Part shown: positions 50,640 to 59,229 of the stretch, one piece after another | How the letters are laid out: every line of letters starts with the position of its first letter | How positions within the stretch are numbered: position 1 is the stretch's first letter | Position numbers and translations under genes: made by a program | Assembly: GCF_900573885.1 (NCBI RefSeq) | Contig: NZ_UPSE01000493.1 | Coordinates: 682,001-746,000 of the forward strand | DNA from: Pseudomonas viridiflava | GTDB taxonomy: Bacteria > Pseudomonadota > Gammaproteobacteria > Pseudomonadales > Pseudomonadaceae | Length of the DNA: 64,000 nt | Direction: 5' to 3' | The notes under the pieces: generated by a model | What the model was told of the DNA's origin: nothing | The model's database searches: none | The model's input: only the letters and a program-made list of their open reading frames with translations

Positions 50640-52112
50640 ATGTTCGATCTTTTCAGCGGGCTGGAACCCTGGGTACTCATCAGCCTGATCCTGGCCCTGG
50701 CATTCGTCCTGTTCTTCGAGTTCATCAACGGCTTCCATGACACCGCCAACGCGGTGGCAACCGTTATCTACACCAAAGCCATGCCGCCTCATCTGGCGGT
50801 GATACTTTCGGGTGTATTCAACTTCCTCGGTGTATTGCTCGGCGGTGTGGGCGTGGCGTATGCCATCGTTCATTTGCTGCCGGTGGAACTGCTGATCAAC
50901 GTAAACACCGGCCACGGTCTGGCCATGGTGTTCTCGTTGCTGGCAGCTGCCATCACCTGGAACCTCGGCACCTGGTACTTCGGCATTCCGGCGTCCAGTT
51001 CGCACACGCTGATCGGCTCGATTCTCGGCGTCGGTCTGGCCAACGCGCTGATCAGCGATATTCCGCTGGCCAACGGCGTGAACTGGCAGAAAGCGATTGA
51101 TATCGGCATGTCGCTGATCGCCTCGCCCATCGCCGGTTTCGCTGTAGCCGCGCTGGTATTGCTCGGCCTGAAATGGTGGCGCCCGCTGTCGAAGATGCAC
51201 AAAACCCCGGAACAGCGCCGCAAGATCGACGACAAGAAACACCCGCCGTTCTGGAATCGCCTGGTGCTGGTGCTGTCGGCCATGGGCGTGAGCTTTGTAC
51301 ACGGCTCCAACGACGGCCAGAAGGGCATTGGCCTGATCATGCTGGTGCTTATCGGTATTGTGCCGGCGCAGTTCGTGCTCGATTTGAACAGCACCACCTA
51401 CCAGATCGAACGCACCCGTGACGCGACCATTCACCTGAGCCAGTTTTACGAGCGTAACCGCGCAAGCCTCGGTGAATTCCTGGCGCTGGGTAAAGGCGAC
51501 ACCGCCGAAATGCCTGAGCTGTTCCGCTGCAACCCGCAGCAGACCGAAGCCACCATCGCCGGTCTGTTGAAAGACCTCAAAGGCGTGACCGACTACCACA
51601 GCCTGGCGCCGGACACCCGCATCCAGGTGCGCCGTTACCTGCTGTGCCTGGACGACACCGCGAAGAAAGTGGGCAAGCTCGACGCCCTCGATTCGCGTGA
51701 GAAATCCGACCTCGACAAGCTGCGTAAAGACCTCACCTCTACCACCGAATACTCGCCGTTCTGGGTCATTCTGGCCGTGGCACTGGCGCTGGGTATCGGC
51801 ACCATGGTGGGTTGGAAACGCGTGGTGCTGACCATTGGCGAGAAGATCGGCAAGCAGGGCATGACCTACGCCCAAGGCATGTCGGCACAGATTACCGCCG
51901 CCTGCGCCATCGGCCTGGCAAACGTATTCAGCCTGCCGGTATCCACCACTCACGTGTTGTCATCGGGTGTTGCCGGCACCATGGTCGCCAACAAAAGCGG
52001 CCTGCAAGGCGGCACGGTGCGCAATATCCTGCTGGCGTGGTTGCTGACCTTGCCTATTTCGATGGGCCTCGCAGCGAGCCTGTTCTGGCTAGCCACACGG
52101 TTCGTTGATTAA
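50640..52112 (+). CDS. pitA: Inorganic phosphate transporter, Pit family
   Basis: A 490-residue low-affinity phosphate transporter. The two inverted signature repeats are FEFINGFHDTANAVATVIYT (about 22-41) and SFVHGSNDGQKGIGLIMLVL (about 218-237), with GIPASSSHTLIGSILGVGLA and LPVSTTHVLSSGVAGTMVA as the paired motifs. It moves metal-phosphate with protons across the inner membrane. The central cytoplasmic loop of about 130 residues (240-370) is normal for the proteobacterial form. The gene stands alone and ends at a terminator. Confidence 0.93.
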   Translation: MFDLFSGLEPWVLISLILALAFVLFFEFINGFHDTANAVATVIYTKAMPPHLAVILSGVFNFLGVLLGGVGVAYAIVHLLPVELLINVNTGHGLAMVFSLLAAAITWNLGTWYFGIPASSSHTLIGSILGVGLANALISDIPLANGVNWQKAIDIGMSLIASPIAGFAVAALVLLGLKWWRPLSKMHKTPEQRRKIDDKKHPPFWNRLVLVLSAMGVSFVHGSNDGQKGIGLIMLVLIGIVPAQFVLDLNSTTYQIERTRDATIHLSQFYERNRASLGEFLALGKGDTAEMPELFRCNPQQTEATIAGLLKDLKGVTDYHSLAPDTRIQVRRYLLCLDDTAKKVGKLDALDSREKSDLDKLRKDLTSTTEYSPFWVILAVALALGIGTMVGWKRVVLTIGEKIGKQGMTYAQGMSAQITAACAIGLANVFSLPVSTTHVLSSGVAGTMVANKSGLQGGTVRNILLAWLLTLPISMGLAASLFWLATRFVD

Positions 52113-52113
52113 C

Positions 52114-52143
52114 AAAAAGCCCGACGTTGAGTCGGGCTTTTTA
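52114..52143 (+). terminator. Terminator after pitA
   Basis: AAAAAGCCCGAC-gttga-GTCGGGCTTTTTAT is a perfect hairpin two bases past the pitA stop. Confidence 0.93.
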
Positions 52144-52164
52144 TTGATCGACATTCGGCTTCCG

Positions 52165-52256
52165 GGCCGTCGGCCATGCTGCGTTGAAAGCCAACTTTAA
52201 ATGCTCACGTACTTGAGTACGCTGCGCTTTAAAGCCGGCTTTCGCCTTGCCTGGCC
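52165..52256 (-). repeat. Long covarying hairpin repeat, copy B
   Basis: On the minus strand: GGCAAGGC, outer stem GAAAGCCGGCTTTAAA with TTTAAAGTTGGCTTTC (two GT pairs), loop GCGCAG opposite TGAGCA, apical stem CGTACT-ca-AGTACG, then AACGCAGC-ATGGCCGACGGC. Compared with copy A the loops are identical while all stems differ but still pair. It lies between the pitA terminator and the end of the DUF2855 gene. Confidence 0.75.
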
Positions 52257-52314
52257 TTACTCCCGAAACCCTCAATCCAGTGAACGCTGAAAACATCGCG
52301 GCTAATCGCAAGCT

Positions 52315-53403
52315 TTACAGCTCAACCACATGCCCTTCGTTCGGCGACACCTTGCCGTGGTACAGCCTGGCGATCAGCGCCTGCGCGGCCGGGAAGCCCT
52401 GGCTGACGACCACGTCCAGCAGCGGCGTGACCTGATCGTAAAAACGCACCAGCCCTTCACCGATATGCGCCGACACCTTTTCCGGCCCCCAGTCCGCATT
52501 GCGTTTGCGCAGCTGAATCGGGGCGAAAAACAGTTGCGGCTGCGGCCCGGTAATGGCGGTGAGTTGGGCCGGGTCGGTGCTTTGCGCAGAACCTGCGCAG
52601 CAGCTGTAAACCAGTTGCTCACCGAAGTGCTGATGCACGCGGTCGCGCAGGGCCAGGTCGCTGGAAAAATCGACGTACAAGGTGGGTTGGTCGTTGGCCA
52701 GCTGCGTCAGGTCTTCGTACGCCACGGTCTGCTCGTAGCAACCCAGGCCAGAGACGAATTCGGCATTGCCGCGTGAGGTCAGCGCCACGCGCTGCACGCC
52801 CGCGTCGTTCAGGCATACCGCCGTAGCGAATGCGGTCTTGCTCGAGGCGCTGGAGAACACCAGGCGGGTGGCGCCGAAGAAGCCGTTGTCTTCGAGAAAG
52901 TCGGCAAGCATCGACGACGTCAGAAACAGCGGCTTGAGCAGAATTTGCAGGTTCTCGGTGCGCGGGCTGTAAAACGTGTCCCAGCTGCAACGCGTGTATT
53001 GGTTGTACGCCGAGGTCAGCGCACGGCGGTGTTCAGCGCCGTCGTAAAAGCCGCGGTCGGTCACGCGTTCGGGCTTCATGCGCAAATGGCTGGCGATGGG
53101 AAAATAGCCATAGAAACGCTCACCAACGACCACGCCTTCAACCGTGGATGACACCACGTCGGCAAAGCCCCATACCGGCACATGGCCTAGCGCGGCGTCG
53201 CCGGTGGGGAAGAAGTCCCAATAATTCATCGAGTCGCCAAAGGCGGCGTAGGTGATGTTGTTGGTGGTCAGCGACAGGCGATCAAGCTTGACCACTACCT
53301 CGCCTGGCCCCGCGCTGAGGTCTTCTTCGTGGCTGCGGATATGGCTCTGGTCCAGTGCGTTTTTTTCGGTAAGAAGGCGTGTTACGTTGCTGCGACCTGA
53401 CAT
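52315..53403 (-). CDS. DUF2855 family protein
   Basis: A 362-residue cytosolic protein matching DUF2855, distantly related to medium-chain dehydrogenases. Visible stretches are ITYAAFGDSMNYWDFFP (about 50-66), GHVPVWGFADVVSS, and LVFSSASSKTAFATAVCL (about 172-189), which resembles a Rossmann loop without the GxGxxG glycines. Enzymatic activity is not established for the family. The start at 53403 follows GGAG; an upstream extension would enter the divergent TetR gene. The 56-base shared promoter region suggests regulation by that TetR protein. Confidence 0.82.
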   Translation of the reverse strand: MSGRSNVTRLLTEKNALDQSHIRSHEEDLSAGPGEVVVKLDRLSLTTNNITYAAFGDSMNYWDFFPTGDAALGHVPVWGFADVVSSTVEGVVVGERFYGYFPIASHLRMKPERVTDRGFYDGAEHRRALTSAYNQYTRCSWDTFYSPRTENLQILLKPLFLTSSMLADFLEDNGFFGATRLVFSSASSKTAFATAVCLNDAGVQRVALTSRGNAEFVSGLGCYEQTVAYEDLTQLANDQPTLYVDFSSDLALRDRVHQHFGEQLVYSCCAGSAQSTDPAQLTAITGPQPQLFFAPIQLRKRNADWGPEKVSAHIGEGLVRFYDQVTPLLDVVVSQGFPAAQALIARLYHGKVSPNEGHVVEL

Positions 53404-53421
53404 GGCGGGCTCCGGTTTTTT

Positions 53422-53443
53422 GTGGGAGAAGGCGTGTCGCCAC
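53422..53443. promoter_or_regulatory. Candidate TetR operator
   Basis: The 56-base gap between the divergent DUF2855 and TetR starts holds GGCG-tgt-CGCC at 53431-53441, nested in the wider GTGG...CCAC pair. A TetR dimer could bind here and repress both genes. Inference from position and symmetry only. Confidence 0.4.
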
Positions 53444-53459
53444 AGAGTACGAGCTAACC

Positions 53460-54131
53460 ATGAAGCGCGGGTTCGGAAACGCCAGCACACCGCCAGCCAG
53501 CCCGGTAAAGCCGCGCAGCAAGCCGCTTAAGCGGCCCAGCCAGGCCCGCGCCATGTTCACTGTGGAGGCCATTTTTGAGGCCTTTGTTCGGATTTGGCTG
53601 CGCGATGGCTGGAGCGGCTTGACCACCCGCGCGGTCGCGCTGGAAGCCGGCGTTGCCATCGGCACGCTGTACGACTATTTCCCCAGCAAGGAAGCCCTGC
53701 TGTCTGGCTATGTGCGCTACGGCATCGAATGCATGCTGGCGCGCGTGGACGCCGAGGTGGTTCAGCCCGTGGTGCTGAGCTGGCAACAGCGCGTCGAGCG
53801 CCTGCTGGACGTCTGCTGCAATCCGCCGGAGCCGGATCGCTCCATGTTCGGCTACGAGCTGATCGCGCTCGAATACAAGATCGCCGAGCGCAAACACCAG
53901 CAGCGCGCCTATGACGAGCTGGCCGGCAAATGGCGAGAGGTATTCATCGCGTGCCACGACTTGCCGCGCCAGCCGGCTGGCGAAACCGTGGATGCTTGGC
54001 TAACGGCCGTGTGGGGCGGGCGGCGTTACTGCCTCACCGCGCAGCTCAGCGCTGCGCAGCAACAGGCGTGGCTGGCGGAAATGAAAGCAATGCTGGTGCA
54101 GCGCGTGGCTGCGCTGGCGGCGGGTGCTTAA
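53460..54131 (+). CDS. TetR-family transcriptional regulator
   Basis: A 223-residue TetR-type regulator. After a basic N-terminal tail (KPRSKPLKRPSQAR), residues about 32-78 form the helix-turn-helix domain (TVEAIFEAFVRIWLRDGWSG, then RAVALEAGVAIGTLYDYFPS, the classical TetR recognition helix). The C-terminal ligand domain holds two cysteines in LLDVCCNPPEP. It is divergent from the DUF2855 gene, its probable target. The ATG at 53460 is chosen; the frame is open upstream but enters the shared promoter. Confidence 0.88.
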   Translation: MKRGFGNASTPPASPVKPRSKPLKRPSQARAMFTVEAIFEAFVRIWLRDGWSGLTTRAVALEAGVAIGTLYDYFPSKEALLSGYVRYGIECMLARVDAEVVQPVVLSWQQRVERLLDVCCNPPEPDRSMFGYELIALEYKIAERKHQQRAYDELAGKWREVFIACHDLPRQPAGETVDAWLTAVWGGRRYCLTAQLSAAQQQAWLAEMKAMLVQRVAALAAGA

Positions 54132-54152
54132 ACCGCCCTCAGGCCGGGAAAA

Positions 54153-54521
54153 CTACAGAACGTGCCGGGAAATCAGTTTGGAGATTTCCACCATCGAGGT
54201 GCGCCCGGTGAACTCGAACTTCACGCGGCCAACCGACGAGAAATAGATTTCCAGCTCCGAATCCAGATCGAAAGTGCCCGAGGTTTCAATCGAGTACGCG
54301 ACGATGTTCTTGTAAGGCAGAGAGGTGAAATCTTTCTTGCTGCCGGTAAGGCCTTGAACGTTGACGGCGATAATCCGCTTGTTGGTAAACACCACGCCAT
54401 CGCGCATGGATTTGTAGGCGTCTACCACCTGTTCGCCCTCGACCAGCAGCGACGTCACGCGCTCGGCGTATTCGTCGTTTTGCTTGAGCTTGAAGAAACC
54501 TTTGTTGTTGAAGTCGATCAT
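54153..54521 (-). CDS. Bacterial PH-domain protein
   Basis: A 122-residue cytosolic protein with a bacterial pleckstrin-homology fold. Characteristic strands are EQVVDAYKSMRDGVVFTNKRIIAVNVQGL, then KDFTSLPYKNIVAYSIETSG and the C-terminal helix MVEISKLISRHVL. The family (PF08000-like) has no defined biochemical role; several members respond to stress. It ends 21 bases from the convergent TetR gene. The ribosome site AAGGACTT sits ahead of ATG. Confidence 0.85.
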   Translation of the reverse strand: MIDFNNKGFFKLKQNDEYAERVTSLLVEGEQVVDAYKSMRDGVVFTNKRIIAVNVQGLTGSKKDFTSLPYKNIVAYSIETSGTFDLDSELEIYFSSVGRVKFEFTGRTSMVEISKLISRHVL

Positions 54522-54584
54522 GGCGAAGTCCTTTTGAGTCGTGCGAAAAACGGCGCTGAGCGGGGGCTTGAATGGCGACTGGCG

Positions 54585-55940
54585 TTATACCAGCCGCCGA
54601 ATCTTGCGATGCCGCCACACTAACCGGTAATACAAAACCTGCAACGCCAGCATGGCCAGGTAGGCCAGCGGAAAGGCCATCCATACGCCTTCCAGTCCGA
54701 AGTGGGCGTTAAGGAAATAGGCGCCCGGCGTCTGCACGCCGAGGATGCAGAAAATCGAAATCGCCACGGGCACCAGCACCACGCCGCTGGCGCGCATGAT
54801 GCCGCCCACGGCGGCCTGGTAGCCGAATATAAGCATGCTCCAGAGCATGATATGCAGCAGGTGTTCGGCCTCGGCCCGGGTGGCGGGGTCGGTGATAAAC
54901 AGGCCAAGCAGCCAGTGCGACAGGGCGTAGCCGAGCAGTACCAGCGCGCCGGTGAGGCAGGTGTTGATCAGCAGCCCCGTGCGCAGGATGGCGCCGATGC
55001 GCTCGGCTTGCCCGGCGCCGATGGCCTGGGCGCCCAGTATCGAGGCGGTGATGGCAATCGACAGCGCAGGGAATTGCACGTAGTTGACGATCTGGGTCAC
55101 CGCGCCATACGCGGCCGTGGCTTGTGAGCCGTGGCCGTTCACCAGCGCCAGAATCACCAGTTCGGACAGGGAAATCACCACCATCTGCAAACCTGTCGGC
55201 AAACCAATACGCATGACCAGGCCGATGATCTCGCGGTCCACCCGCAACGCCCGGAACAGTTCGCGGTCGGGTGCCAGCACATGGCGCTTGTGACGCAGGC
55301 GGAAAGTGAGCAGCAGCATTGCCAGCAGGTTGCTGAACAGGCCGGCATAGGCGGCGCTTTGAATGCCCATCGGCGGCAGGCCGAGCCAGCCTTTGATCAA
55401 CGCGGGCGTCAGCAGCAGGCCGGCAACGGTTGAAAGAATCAGCGCCAGCAACGGCGAAACGGTATCGCTGACCCCGCGCAGCAACTGGGTGAACAGCACG
55501 AACACCAACAGCAGCGGCATGATCAGCATCATCACCTGCATGTAGGCGGTGGCGTCATCCAGCACGTCGGCGGGCGTGCCCAGCGCAACCATGGCCTGGC
55601 GGGCGAATACCGTGCCGAGCACGGCGGCCAGCACGCCGATCAAGGCCCCAAGGGTGAGCGTGGTGCCGGCGATGGCTTTCACCCGTTGCGGCTCGTCGGC
55701 GCCCCAGGCCTGGCCGATCAGTACCGAGGCGCCGGCGCCCAGGCCGATAACCAGGGCAATAAAGAAGAACACGATGGGAAACATGCCTGACACCGCAGCG
55801 AGCGCCTGGGTGCCGAGCATCTGCCCGATGTAGATGCTATTGAGCGTGCCCGACAACCCTTGCAGGAAATTGGACAGCACCATGGGAACCAGGAAGAGGG
55901 CGTAAACCTGCCACAGCGGGCGTTGAGCGGGGGCTTGCAT
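54585..55940 (-). CDS. MATE-family efflux transporter
   Basis: A 451-residue multidrug and toxin extrusion protein with 12 membrane segments, NorM/DinF-like. The two halves start with LFLVPMVLSNFLQGLSGTLN and LVMRIGLPTGLQMVVISLSE, the duplicated family pattern, and GIQSAAYAGLFSNLLAMLLL follows. It exports cationic compounds using a proton or sodium gradient. The ATG at 55940 is preferred over a TTG two codons upstream. No regulator adjoins it directly. Confidence 0.9.
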   Translation of the reverse strand: MQAPAQRPLWQVYALFLVPMVLSNFLQGLSGTLNSIYIGQMLGTQALAAVSGMFPIVFFFIALVIGLGAGASVLIGQAWGADEPQRVKAIAGTTLTLGALIGVLAAVLGTVFARQAMVALGTPADVLDDATAYMQVMMLIMPLLLVFVLFTQLLRGVSDTVSPLLALILSTVAGLLLTPALIKGWLGLPPMGIQSAAYAGLFSNLLAMLLLTFRLRHKRHVLAPDRELFRALRVDREIIGLVMRIGLPTGLQMVVISLSELVILALVNGHGSQATAAYGAVTQIVNYVQFPALSIAITASILGAQAIGAGQAERIGAILRTGLLINTCLTGALVLLGYALSHWLLGLFITDPATRAEAEHLLHIMLWSMLIFGYQAAVGGIMRASGVVLVPVAISIFCILGVQTPGAYFLNAHFGLEGVWMAFPLAYLAMLALQVLYYRLVWRHRKIRRLV

Positions 55941-56113
55941 TGGCAAAGCTCATGGTTCGTCGGGCAGCCATCTGAGCATGAAAGCGGGGTGCGTTGCATC
56001 AGAGGTGGTGGCTTGCCGTGCATTTCGCCACCGTGACGGTCGACCGAGCGTCACGGCAGACCCTTGTTACGGTTGCTGCCGGCGATGGCTCACCGGGCAG
56101 CGCCGCGCCGCTG

Positions 56114-57217
56114 TCACAAGTCAGTCAGCGGATGTTCGCCTTCCCAGGTCGGCACAAAGTGCGCGTCAATTACCGAACGCGGAATGGTGGTCACGTCGGG
56201 CCAGTGCCAGTGCGGCGTGTTGTCTTTATCGATCAGGCGCGCGCGCACGCCTTCGGCAAATTCGGGGTGGCGGCAACTGTTCAGGCTCATGGCGTATTCC
56301 ATGCGGAACACCTCGGCCAGCGACAGGTGCTTGCTGCGTTCAATCTGCTCCCACACCAGATGCGCCGTCAGCGGGCAGCCGCCAGCCAGCGTCTTGGCGC
56401 CACGGGCGAGCAAGCCGTCGCTGCTGCCTTCCATCGCCACCAGCACTTTCCAGGCGCTGGGCAGGTCGGCCACGTCGAGCAGGTTGTCGATGTGGTTACG
56501 CCGGGGCATCAATTGGGCGTCCGGCAGCTGCTGATTGGCTTCGTGCTCCAGCGCCTTGAGCAAACTGTTGAGCTGACGGGCCGGTTGCGCGTCCCAGTTC
56601 AGTTGCACCAGGCCGTCGATAAGCGCGTCCTGCTGGTCGTCGGCCAGGAAGCGATCGGCCCAGCCCAACAAGAGAGCGTCATGGGCATTCACCTGAGTGG
56701 CGGTAAGGGCGAGAAACAGCCCCAACTTGCCCGGCAACCGGCTGAGGAACCAACTGCCACCCACGTCGGGGTACAGGCCAATGTTGATTTCCGGCATGGC
56801 CAGGCGGCTGCTCGGCGTAACGATGCGGATGCTGGCGCCCTGCAGCAGCCCCATGCCACCGCCCAGCACATAACCGTGGCCCCAGCAGATAAAGGGTTTC
56901 GGGTAGGTGTGGATGCGGTAGTCGAGGCGGTATTCGTCGCTGAAGAAACGCCCCGCAAGCGGCGGAATTTCGCCCGGATGCTCACGGCACGCTTCTACCA
57001 GCTTGCGCACGTCGCCGCCGGCGCAGAAGGCCTTTTCGCCATTTGCCCGCAGCATCACACAGGCGATGGCCGGGTCTTGCGCCCAAGTGGCGAGCTTGGC
57101 GTCCAAAGCTTCAATCATCGGCAACGACAAGGCGTTCAGGCTGCTCGCAGCGTCCAGCGTGGCGATGCCAATGCGGGCGCCATGCTGGCCTGCCAGTTCT
57201 TCAAAAATCACGTTCAT
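56114..57217 (-). CDS. 3-hydroxyisobutyryl-CoA hydrolase-like crotonase
   Basis: A 367-residue crotonase-fold enzyme, longer than hydratases and matching 3-hydroxyisobutyryl-CoA hydrolase. The oxyanion holes are KAFCAGGDVRKLVE and HGYVLGGGMGLLQGAS, with the acidic pair in MPEINIGLYPDVGGSWFLS (Glu and Asp), and the C-terminal HPEFAEGVRARLIDKDNTP is typical of the hydrolase group. It would release 3-hydroxyisobutyrate from its CoA ester in valine breakdown. It lies 82 bases after a second crotonase read the same way, matching the PA0745-PA0744 order of P. aeruginosa. Confidence 0.85.
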   Translation of the reverse strand: MNVIFEELAGQHGARIGIATLDAASSLNALSLPMIEALDAKLATWAQDPAIACVMLRANGEKAFCAGGDVRKLVEACREHPGEIPPLAGRFFSDEYRLDYRIHTYPKPFICWGHGYVLGGGMGLLQGASIRIVTPSSRLAMPEINIGLYPDVGGSWFLSRLPGKLGLFLALTATQVNAHDALLLGWADRFLADDQQDALIDGLVQLNWDAQPARQLNSLLKALEHEANQQLPDAQLMPRRNHIDNLLDVADLPSAWKVLVAMEGSSDGLLARGAKTLAGGCPLTAHLVWEQIERSKHLSLAEVFRMEYAMSLNSCRHPEFAEGVRARLIDKDNTPHWHWPDVTTIPRSVIDAHFVPTWEGEHPLTDL

Positions 57218-57299
57218 AGAAAGCGGTTCCTAAACTCTGCCGTGCTCGGCATAGGGCGTGCGGGCGGCAGCATCTGCGCCGCTCGCTGCGAAAAAGGGC

Positions 57300-58118
57300 T
57301 TACTTGTTGCGCCACTGCGGGTCGCGTTTTTCCAGGAACGCGTTGACGCCTTCCCGGGTGTCGTCGGCATCAAACAGATCAACGAAGCACTCGCGTTCCT
57401 CGGCCAGCCAGCTGTTGGGGCCGCGCTCGCGGGCGCCTTGAATCAGCGGCTTAATGGTGCGCACCGCCACCGGGCTTTGTCGCGCCACCTTGGCTGCCAG
57501 CAACAGGGCGTGGCCGCGGGCTTCGCCGCTGTCGACCACTTGTTCGACCAAGCCGATGCGCAGCGCCGTGTCGGCGTCTACGCGATCGCCGCACAAGATC
57601 ATGCGCTTGGCCCAGCCTTCGCCCACCAGCCACGCCAGCGCCTGGGTGCCGCCTGCACACGGCAGCAAGCCGACCGTGGCTTCCGGCAGGGCCATTTGTG
57701 CCTGACGCTCGGCGATGCGGATGTCGCAGGCCAGCGCGCATTCGAGCCCGCCGCCCATGGCGTAGCCGTTGATGGCAGCAATAGACACACCGCGAAAATC
57801 ACGCAGCGCCTCGAACGCTTCGCCGAAGCGCCGGGCCATTTCCCGGGCGCGGCTTTTGTCGCCGTCGGCAAACAGATTGAGGTCGGCACCGGCGCTGAAG
57901 AACTTGCTGCCCTGGCCGGTGATGACCAGCGCATAGATGTTGTCGTCGTGGTTGAGGTGCTCGATCAGCTGTTTCAGACCAATCAGCGACTCCCGGTCCC
58001 AGGTATTGGCCGGCGGGTGGTTGATAGTCAGGAGAGCGGTATGGCCATGTTTTTCGACCGTCAACTTGTGGGTGAGGTCGGCCAGGCCGGGGTGATAGGT
58101 TTCGATGGCAGTGCTCAT
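57300..58118 (-). CDS. Enoyl-CoA hydratase/isomerase family protein (DspI-like)
   Basis: A 272-residue crotonase. The CoA/oxyanion motifs are KFFSAGADLNLFADG and NGYAMGGGLECALACDIRIAE, and the catalytic glutamates lie around ALPEATVGLLPCAGGTQ. It probably hydrates methacrylyl-CoA or another short or medium enoyl-CoA. The neighbour pair resembles PA0745/PA0744; PA0745 (DspI) is linked to synthesis of the dispersal signal cis-2-decenoate in P. aeruginosa, so that role is possible but unproven here. The start MSTAIETYHPG at 58118 is chosen over an upstream codon without conserved sequence. Confidence 0.85.
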   Translation of the reverse strand: MSTAIETYHPGLADLTHKLTVEKHGHTALLTINHPPANTWDRESLIGLKQLIEHLNHDDNIYALVITGQGSKFFSAGADLNLFADGDKSRAREMARRFGEAFEALRDFRGVSIAAINGYAMGGGLECALACDIRIAERQAQMALPEATVGLLPCAGGTQALAWLVGEGWAKRMILCGDRVDADTALRIGLVEQVVDSGEARGHALLLAAKVARQSPVAVRTIKPLIQGARERGPNSWLAEERECFVDLFDADDTREGVNAFLEKRDPQWRNK

Positions 58119-58283
58119 TGAACTCGGATCCCTGTCGTTGGTGGCGGCGCCCCATGGGTAATGGCCGGCGCCTTCAGCAAATGGCACGGCTGAGTATGCA
58201 AAAACTGGATGGCTTGCGCACCCCGCCGTTTTAGCGGCGGGGCAGGTTTTTCGGTCGGGACATTTCGCCAGCCTGCCAGCCGC

Positions 58284-59132
58284 TCAGGCATTGGGCTTGC
58301 CGCCCAGCAGCTTGAACCAGAACGCCACCTCGCCGCCCAGCTCGTCGCGCAGTACCTGCGGCGCCAGGTCGTCGGCCCGGTCACCGAGCAAGCGGCGCCA
58401 GGCGGGCAGTTGCACCAGTTGTTCATCGTCGCAGTCGCCGCTGAGCTGGCGCGCCACCTGCACCACGTCCACCAGGTCCGCATTGCCCTCATGATGACGC
58501 TGCCAGCCGCTGCGGTACCGGGCGCAGTCAATCAACATTGCCGGCAAGCGCCAGGCGGTCAGCACGATGACGCCGACGTCTGCCGACAGTTGCTCGCACA
58601 GGCTCTGCAACTCCTGTGGCTCGCGCGGCACTTCGGGCCAGCGTTCAAGCTCATCGAGCAGCGGCAGACTGCCGATGTCTTGCAGCAAGCCGCCGAGCAT
58701 GGCGTCTTCCATCGGCAGCCGGGTGAGTTGTTGGGCAAGGCAGGCGCAATAGGCGCCGCACATCAGCGAGGCGTTCCAGCGCGCGCGGAAGACCTTCTGC
58801 AACACCGGATCCTGGCTGGTAAACAAGTGCTCTACGGCAAACGTCAGCACCAGGTTGTTCACCCGCTGCATGCCGATGCGCGACACCACTTCCTGCAAAT
58901 TCACGCCCTGGCGCACATTGCGCAACATAGGGCTGGAGGCAAACTGCAATAAATACGCAGCCAGCGGCGGGTTGCTGTGCAGCAGACGCGTTACCTGCTC
59001 CAGTGAGGCGTGGGGCGAATCCAATAGCTTGCGCAGGCGCAGTGACGTTTCCGGCATCTGCGGAACCTTGGCGTTGCCCTTGAGAAAGCTCGAATACAAC
59101 GAAAACTTCAGACCTTCGTGGCGGGTCTCCAT
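58284..59132 (-). CDS. HDOD-domain protein
   Basis: A 282-residue cytosolic protein with an HDOD domain, an HD-related output fold lacking metal ligands. Typical stretches are VPQMPETSLRLRKLLDSPHA (about 23-42), VTRLLHSNPPLAAYLLQFAS, VVSRIGMQRVNNLVLTFAVE and AMLGGLLQDIGSLPLLDELE. HDOD proteins take part in signalling and gene regulation, often downstream of c-di-GMP or two-component systems. No other domain is attached. The neighbours give no direct hint about its partner. Confidence 0.88.
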   Translation of the reverse strand: METRHEGLKFSLYSSFLKGNAKVPQMPETSLRLRKLLDSPHASLEQVTRLLHSNPPLAAYLLQFASSPMLRNVRQGVNLQEVVSRIGMQRVNNLVLTFAVEHLFTSQDPVLQKVFRARWNASLMCGAYCACLAQQLTRLPMEDAMLGGLLQDIGSLPLLDELERWPEVPREPQELQSLCEQLSADVGVIVLTAWRLPAMLIDCARYRSGWQRHHEGNADLVDVVQVARQLSGDCDDEQLVQLPAWRRLLGDRADDLAPQVLRDELGGEVAFWFKLLGGKPNA

Positions 59133-59229
59133 AAGTACAATCTCCTGGTCTGCTTACCCGTTAAAGCGTAGTAAGCATTTCGCCAGGCGACGGACCATTG
59201 GGCGGGCGTCGTGACCTGCCGCGCGGTTT

